Below, piece by piece: positions 57,894 to 64,000 of a stretch of DNA of 64,000 nucleotides. The stretch's first letter is position 1; the number at the start of each line of letters is the position of its first letter. The translations under genes and the position numbers were made by a program. The stretch comes from Theobroma cacao (taxonomy: Eukaryota > Streptophyta > Magnoliopsida > Malvales > Malvaceae). The notes under the pieces are model-generated. The model did no database searches, had not been told where the DNA came from, and worked only from the letters and a program-made list of their open reading frames with translations. Location of the stretch: contig NC_030858.1 of assembly GCF_000208745.1 (NCBI RefSeq), forward strand, positions 6,870,188-6,934,187. Direction: 5' to 3'.

Positions 57894-59623
57894 GCTTAAT
57901 ATTTCTTTGTATCTTATTTGTGCAAGGCTTGGCGTATGATTTAATGACTGTGGAACCATGCGGCAACTATGGAACAAATTAAGAGCTTGAACGTGCTGAT
58001 GAACTGAATTTTCTTTAAACCATAGATGTGAGCTTCTCTCATTTGTTTTCAAAAGCTAATGTTACAAACCAGCAATTTCGCCAAAGATTAATCACAGCTA
58101 AAGATTTTGGTGCTGCAAAGAAACATTCTGATTGTTCTGCATTAAGAAATATCTGCTTCTGCCCTCTTGAGGTTTCAACCAAATAAACATTGTTAAACCG
58201 TGTCCATTACTCAGGCAATCCATTTGTTTAAGCAATATCCAGGCTTGGCCTTACTACTCCCTTGTCGGGGTTCAATTCCTCCCTACCTTGTCCAAACTAT
58301 GTAGTGATAGGAATGTAGTTCCTTGGTTTTCATATAGTATACAACTGCAAGTGCACAAATGATTTTTGAGTTAATTAAGTGCCAGTATATGTATCTTTTT
58401 ATTCGAATCAAAATCCAGCGGTAGTTGAGACTTCATTGGGAGTCGATTTGCTTTGAGATTTGAGATACATCCTGCTACCTACAAACAATCCATTATATCT
58501 ATATATCTTTCACTCTCATGTGGACAGTTGGACAGTATAATATATACTTGTATATAGACTTCTTCCATATTTGTATATGTTCAATATTCTTTCGGTTACT
58601 AGTCTGAATTATACAAGACAAGTTCCATTTGGACAATTGTGATAGGATGACTGAAAGAAAGGTGGGGTAGAAATTAATAAAAGAGGTGAAACAGTGACTC
58701 CCTTGAAAGTTCTAATATCTCCACTTCCCAGCAGCCGGTCCAAAGAAACATAATAAGAAATTCAATAAAACGTTTGTTGACTCTACTATTTAATAGTTGT
58801 GTGTTTTGACTCTTTGGGAGGTTGAACATTGATTGAGCTTGGAGGGGCAGACTGAGTCATAGGGGTATGGCAAAACGTGTCATCAATGAAAGGGAGAAAA
58901 AACAATTGTATGGTTGTATGTGGTGGAGATAATGGATGTAGTCTTCTCATAATTCCCATGTTGCTAGCTGGTGGCTGGATGCCGTCTGCCAGCATCAAGA
59001 GCGTGCTTGGACCAAAAAATTAAAGTAGAAGAGTTTTTGTCTTTTTGATTAATTTCTTCCTTTGTTGAAGCCACAGGAAATGAACAAAGAAAGAAGTCAG
59101 AGAGAAAAATGGAAAATTAAGTCACGGGTATTTACTTATAATGTTCAATTGGATCTTCGAAGCAATCTTTTATCAGTATTATATATATACTAAAAAACTG
59201 ATATAACTGTTTTAAACCTTTGTTCTCGAGACTTGTAAACAGTATGATGAGCTCTCTCATCTGAAATTTGGCTCTTTTTTCGCCGGAAAGGAAGAAGTTT
59301 CGATCAAAACAGTACAAAAAATGCACCCAGAATAATCATTGCATGCACTGTTTAAAAGAAAAAAGTAGAGTGAGACATTTAGGCACTTGCTTCTTACCAA
59401 AGATTTTTTTGTGCTTTGGTTAATTAATTTTAATGCATAAGCTACCTTATCAGTAGGAAACAGAGAAAAGAAATATGTTACTGCTAGCTTTCCTCTTTAA
59501 TAACGAGAGACAGCGAAAGAGGCAATGCATTAGAATGTAGAGCTAAATTAATGTTTATGGCACTAGAAGTAGAATAAATATCAGATACAACTTCACCATT
59601 GGACAGACAGAGGGAGAGGGAGA

Positions 59624-59654
<31 letters not shown>

Positions 59655-59814
59655 CGGATTGCCATGGAAGAGCTTCCTAGTTTATAATATAAAGATTCTA
59701 ATAGTAATAGGGCGAGGGCGATCGAGATTTCCACTGAAGTTCTATAATGTAAGCTACAGAGGGCTTTAATATAGTAACTAGCTAGTCTAAAACTATATAT
59801 ACATTAATCTTTGC
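57894..59814. other. Intergenic region, no supported gene
   Basis: Frames at 58786-58998 (- strand, 70 codons, Pro-rich) and 59132-59326 show no family features. The - strand part near 59600-59814 is probably 3' UTR of the EPFL gene. TCGGGGTTCAATTCCTCC near 58265 resembles a tRNA T-arm, but no tRNA body surrounds it. Confidence 0.4.
59609..59655. repeat. (GA)n microsatellite and purine tract
   Basis: Uninterrupted GA dinucleotides run at about 59624-59647 inside a wider purine-only stretch. It lies roughly 160 bp downstream of the EPFL stop codon, so in the transcript sense it is a CU tract. Confidence 0.95.
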
Positions 59815-60253
59815 TCAAGGTTGAAAGAACTTATCTCCACATTTGCATTTCCATGCCAGCAGATAATAGCTTTCGTCACCTTGATATGAAGAACTTCGAC
59901 CATTTCTATGGTGGGGAGAAGCAACTAAAGCAGCCATGCATGGTCTGCAACTGAAGCACTTGTTGACACACTTGGGTGGCCTTGAACCCAGAACCATTTT
60001 CATCACTTGCTTGGAACTGTCATTAGCTGTTACAGATACTGACCCAACTGCCAAAAAAAATCCAGGAATAAACGTTACACCGAGTAAAACAAAATACAGA
60101 ACCTTGCAGTGTGTGTATATATATATCAGCTTGAATAAGTTTTATGTTGTGCCCTTTTTTACCTGATTTAGAGGGGGAAAATGTGAGGTAAAAGATGAGC
60201 ATAACACTGACTGTAATCTTTAGCTCAACTGGGTGGTTTCTGAATGAAGCCAT
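59815..60253 (-). CDS. EPIDERMAL PATTERNING FACTOR-like secreted peptide (EPFL, EPFL8-like)
   Basis: Two exons on the - strand (60253-60163 and 60047-59815, phase 1) give 107 aa. Residues 1 to about 28 form a secretory signal (ITVSVMLIFYLTF core). The mature C-terminal domain begins near MVLGSRPPKC and has six cysteines (C57, C61, C64, C67, C98, C100): CVNKCFSCRPC, a loop with SPHHRNGRSSS, then YYLLAWKCKCGDKFFQP. EPFL peptides are apoplastic ligands of ERECTA-family receptor kinases with TMM, controlling stomatal spacing or organ growth. GSRPP and the ending KCKCG…QP identify the family. The EPFL8-like placement is from memory of the loop and C-terminus. The ATG at 60253 is the only one before the signal peptide. 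Donor AATCAG|GTAAAA and acceptor TTTGGCAG|TTGGG are good. Confidence 0.9.
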
Positions 60254-62600
60254 CAGTCTTGTCTAGGAGTTAAAAAGAGAAAACACGAATTACTGCATAG
60301 AGTTTGGGGAGCTTGTTTGTTTGTCGAGAGGGGAATTCGGAAGATGTTATTGTTTGCAAAGAGGGATGATGGTTTGCCTGTAAAAGAGCAGCATCTCTTA
60401 CACACACAAAAGAAGAAATAAAATGCATCTATCTCAGTATTTGGGGGGTCCCATAGAATAACTTTAAAATTTTGTAGTCTCTCCATCAAGAAATAGTTCC
60501 TCTTGTCTTCATGTTTCAGGGTGAATTGACTGAAGTTACATCTGCTTTCATCTTTTGCAAGCTGACTTGACTCCCCCTTTGCCACCTTCCTTTTTTTTTT
60601 TGTTTTTTTTCAAATTGTTGCTACTAAACCCTCTATCTGAAGAATACAAAGAGAGGAAGTGCCAAAACCCCCTCTTTTTTGGTCATCATGCAAGGTGTGG
60701 CTCTACTTGCTTCGATGGTCACATTTGCTTCTGCTTTCATTGATCGATTGTTTAATTCATGTTAAATTTTAAAGCCGTACGTAGCATGTTCTGCTCTTTA
60801 TCTATTTCTACTTTAATCTGCCACCGCCAGGCCCTAAGGGGCATGAAGATGGTAGGGAATAGCCCCTCCAACTCCGACCTATTAGTTTTTTAATTTATAA
60901 TTACATTTAAAGGTGTGAATAGTTAAAACTTGGAAGCAATAAGAGATCTCATAATTAAAACTTGAAATTTCTCTTAAGATATTGCCTATTCAAATTAGGA
61001 AAAGAGAAAGAGAAATGGTTTTTGAGATAGAATAACTTTTTCTTTTTGTAAAATTTAAGCTTAATGAACTTTCATGTGTAAAAAAACAAAAAAAAATCGT
61101 AAACGGAACTTATAAGCTAAAGAAATTGTACTCAAGATTAATTAAAGTTTGGTTTGATTAATGTTTTTATTATTTATTATATACATATATTATTACTGAT
61201 TATTTTTATTTTTTACTATTTTTATAAATAAGTATTTAAACAAAACAGTCTATGCAAAGCTGAGGTTTTAGAACAACAAAGGGGATGCAAGAAGAATTAT
61301 AGGCTGCAAATGTATGGATTATTGTGGAAAATTACATTGGATCAAAGGTATAGTCCAATTTATTTCACATTGGTTTTCGGGAAAGGATATGAACATACAA
61401 CAAAGATATGACTCTTGCCACTGCCAACGCGACTTACTTGTCTTTTTAGGGAACAATATACTAATAAAGTAGACAACACCAAGTCCAAGTGACAAATACA
61501 AAATCAAATTTGGCTCCTTAGTCAATGACTGTGTTTTCCTTCCATACAGTCTGATGGTTTTAGATACAAGGTCTGGGAGTTTCGAAATATAAATATATTA
61601 TTGCTAAAATAAGAGATATTATCATCATATTGATTTGTTACAATTTTCTAAAAGCGAGAAAGACCTTGATTGCATTGTATTGAATGTAAGTTTTATATAT
61701 GTACTACATATTTCTGTTCTTTAAAAAGTTGGATTCCTATTCTTCTCCTTGCCTTTTCATATTCAACCTACTCCTTCCCTAGTTTTTGTAGGTAAATTAG
61801 GGAAGAAACTTGAATACAAGTCTTGCTATCTCAGTCATTGTTTCCGATGATTTATTTATTTTATTTTTCCTTGCAGGTTAAATGCCAGAACGCCAGAAAA
61901 AGTCAGACGAGGCACGGATTTTCCCCAAATGCTAAAGAACTCACAAATTTCAGAGGGCTATTTAATGTGAGCCATAGGTAAAATACAGACCACATGGCTG
62001 ATGAACGAGGGTACTCTACAGGGTTAGCCCTGTTAGCTAATAGTAGTCCTGTACACAAACTGCAACCTTTGCTTGTTTTGACAGCTGTTTGGCCTGGCTT
62101 TATTCAACGAGGCAAATGGCGATTTTGCAACTGCATGAAAAACAAATGCAACCGACTTCCAAAGCTTTTTAACATCCTCTTAACTATACTTGCCGGCTGC
62201 TGCAACAGCCAATATGGTAAATCTATTATTTCCATTTAAGCATAGATTACTACTCCCCGGAGATGTTTTAAAGCAACTCGGGAACATATAACAATGATTG
62301 CAGCGGTACTTACGGTGACGAAAGTCGTTTTTGATGGTGGCGGGAGCAGAAACCTGGGAATAGTAGCCTCTATCTACGAATATGTTTTGGGTGGTCATAA
62401 ACTTACAGTTATGGTTTTGTTCAAGTGCAGAACAGAGTTTGACAGCAGCAGAAGCAAACAGTGCTGAGGATGTCACTGCTCCGCTACTAGTCTAAGTGAA
62501 CAACCTGCCAGTGATTAGCAAATAAAAGTGAACTGAAATCCCCATTTGCGGCATGGGGATGGACCTCAATCTGTATTATTATCATAGTTATACCATATCA
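60254..62600. other. Intergenic region, no supported gene
   Basis: 60254-60600 is the probable EPFL promoter/leader. 60880-61240 is AT-rich. Frames at 61994-62239 (+) and 62180-62476 (-) overlap on opposite strands. The latter contains splice-like signals (AACT|GTAAGTTT, CACC|GTAAGTAC), but I recognise no protein and call no gene. Confidence 0.4.
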
Positions 62601-62909
62601 CATCATTGAATACAGCCACGACATTAACACGTGATTTTTTTTGCTACAAAAGGATGTAAAATACAAGGGCAATGGGCCTGCCTCGCCTCGCCTCGAGCAG
62701 GAAGTGGAGGAAGAGAAAACCTACATATCAACCTGGAGTCATAAATTCTTCGACTTTGCATCTGGCAAATGATCCATAAACCCGGAAACTGATATGTACG
62801 CAGCAGACATAATTTTATAGCAAGACGGCGGGTTGGTGAAGCACAGCAGAGGAATAGCTTCCTTGGGCCCATCTGCTCACTGATTTGCATCACATCCACA
62901 GAAAAAGGA
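62600..62909 (-). other. Probable 3' UTR of the CIPK24-like kinase gene
   Basis: This stretch lies directly downstream (in - sense) of the TGA at 62910-62912. It has no intron-like features and a 91-codon frame that reads as chance. The length of the UTR cannot be fixed from sequence. Confidence 0.45.
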
Positions 62910-64000
62910 TCAGCAAGTCATTGTTCTAAGAAGACTGGAATTCGCAAGACCCTCCGTCGGTTTCCAGATTATATTTTCAAGTTTCGCACAAAAATTCTTG
63001 TAGAACTGCAAAAAGCGAAACGAAACTAGTATATTAGTAATTGCTGGTAGGAATTCATAAAGTTTTTACCCTCAGATATCAAAACATGTTGCATGAACAA
63101 GCTGGCAGCATTAGATTATGTTATGCGTCAATAAAACAAACTCTTAAGAAAAGTCCACGAGCAATCAATTGCCTGATTGTTACATCCTAATCCAAGTCCC
63201 AAAAAGTTTTTCAAGGCCAGGTTTGCCATAGCCTAGAGGTACGCAGCTAAGAAACAAGACTAGCATTTTGTCCTAGCCACATGGATATTCTATCATGATA
63301 GAGAAAATTGCAGAGACTACTAGAATCTAAAATGAATCCGCCATAAGAAGTTCAACCTTGGTGCATAAAACAACAAAAGAAGAGGTTAGAAAGCGATGTT
63401 TTAGTCTCCTGCCAACAAAGATTGATAACAGTGGCCAAAAAGACAGAAATTGACCGCATAAAAGACAAGTGCGTGAGAAAAGATATTAGCAGCATTTAGC
63501 CTTTTACTAAAGCATAATGAAAATTTAATTCCTGTAACAAGCCAAAAAATGGTTAAATAGTGGCTTTTGAGGACCACTTTGTTAGAATCGACTACACTAC
63601 ACAATAGATTTTGTACATACTCGTTAGAACAAGAAGAAATCTTTTTAACCCATTTTAAATTAATTTAATTTGGGTTGCATGTAACTGACAACCCATTCAA
63701 AGGTTATAGAAAACTAAGAGTAACACAAGGATGATACATGTGTTGCATAAAATGTCTAAAATATGAGGACCAAGACACGTACAACCAACCTTGTGATATT
63801 CAAGAGTGTCTCCAGCAGCTTTTCGAACATCCACCATGAACAGTGATGGTGCAACTTCAAAAACCTACATAACAGATATAAAACTAACTGTAAAACAAAA
63901 GTCATATTGAGATTCACCTGCTAATGTAAGAACTGCATTGATTACCAAATTAGAAAGAATTCTAGGTCTAGGAATCTACCTCCAGGACAACTGCAAATTG
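62910..64000 (-). CDS. CIPK24: CBL-interacting protein kinase 24 / SOS2-like, C-terminal exons (partial)
   Basis: The gene runs in from beyond the right edge. Three exons are visible on the - strand: 64000-63980 (partial, QFAVVLE), 63864-63790 (25 codons, VFEVAPSLFMVDVRKAAGDT then LEYHK) and 63005-62910 (31 codons plus TGA, FYKNFCAKLENIIWKPTEGL to MTC). All junctions are phase 0 with GT-AG borders. This is the end of the PPI/regulatory domain of CIPK (SnRK3) kinases. The string …APSLFMVDVRKAAG(D/E)TLEYHKFYK matches what I recall of Arabidopsis SOS2 (CIPK24) rather than other CIPKs. SOS2 is bound and activated by CBL4/SOS3 under salt stress, phosphorylates the SOS1 Na+/H+ antiporter at the plasma membrane, and uses this C-terminal region to bind PP2C phosphatase. 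The kinase domain and NAF motif lie outside the window. Confidence 0.9.

Noticed and set aside
58255..58310. tRNA-like T-arm GTCGGGGTTCAATTCCTCC
   Set aside because: No matching acceptor, D or anticodon arms occur around it, and the stem pairing is imperfect.
58786..58998. Pro-rich 70-codon - strand frame, considered as a small peptide precursor
   Set aside because: No signal peptide, and no CLE, CEP or IDA motif at the C-terminus.
62180..62476. 98-codon - strand frame with internal GTAAGT sites, considered as an exon of a small organellar protein
   Set aside because: No domain is recognised, and an overlapping open frame exists on the + strand. Splice-like hexamers alone are not enough.
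1..64000. CRISPR arrays, bacterial operons, rRNA genes, known plant miRNA precursors
   Set aside because: No regular repeat-spacer arrays, ribosome binding site-led gene clusters, rRNA segments or common conserved miRNA sequences (miR156, 160, 164, 166, 167, 172, 390 types) were seen by eye.

Overview
The window is nuclear DNA of a flowering plant, almost certainly a eudicot. It has AT-rich intergenic DNA, short GT-AG introns, many (TA)n tracts, Ty1/copia remains, and plant-specific families (EPFL peptide, EIN3-binding F-box protein, CIPK/SOS2 kinase, PLD alpha). I cannot name the species. A 21-base run of N at 40923-40943 marks an assembly gap.

Layout. 0.1-4.4 kb holds a decayed Ty1/copia element on the + strand, with two related LTRs, gag, RT and RNase H remnants, and an AT-rich tandem repeat where most of pol should be. 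4.4-9.8 kb has no recognisable gene but carries a clean 21-bp tandem repeat. 9.9-13.4 kb holds a nine-exon TBC-domain Rab GTPase-activating protein on the + strand. A second, more complete but broken Ty1/copia element (13.6-18.6 kb, - strand) sits a few bases after that gene's AATAAA signal. 21.3-25.3 kb holds a three-exon phospholipase D alpha (closest to PLD alpha 3, + strand). 28.6-29.2 kb holds a two-exon small membrane protein with a putative PP1-docking motif. 29.2-36.4 kb is gene-poor and includes a very AT-rich insertion. 37.0-39.3 kb holds nuclear ribosomal protein bL36. 41.5-45.6 kb holds a five-exon DUF4050-type protein with an antisense LINE fragment in intron 3. 45.6-54.5 kb is gene-poor and contains an inverted-repeat element near 47.5 kb. 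54.7-57.1 kb holds an EBF1/2-type F-box/LRR protein. 59.8-60.3 kb (- strand) holds an EPFL secreted peptide. The right edge (62.9-64.0 kb, - strand) carries the last three coding exons of a CIPK24/SOS2-like kinase.

The genes are independent single-copy loci, not an operon. Functionally they cover membrane traffic (RabGAP), phosphatidic acid signalling (PLD), organellar translation (bL36), ethylene signalling (EBF), developmental peptide signalling (EPFL) and salt/calcium signalling (CIPK24). The order PLD alpha 3 - DUF4050 - EBF appears to match a block of Arabidopsis chromosome 5, so the region looks like an old conserved neighbourhood expanded here by repeats. I found no convincing new multi-gene system. 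The more unusual signals are overlapping upstream ORFs on the RabGAP and EBF genes, two GC-AG introns, a candidate PP1-binding membrane protein, an LTR inserted at a polyadenylation site, and several undescribed repeats.
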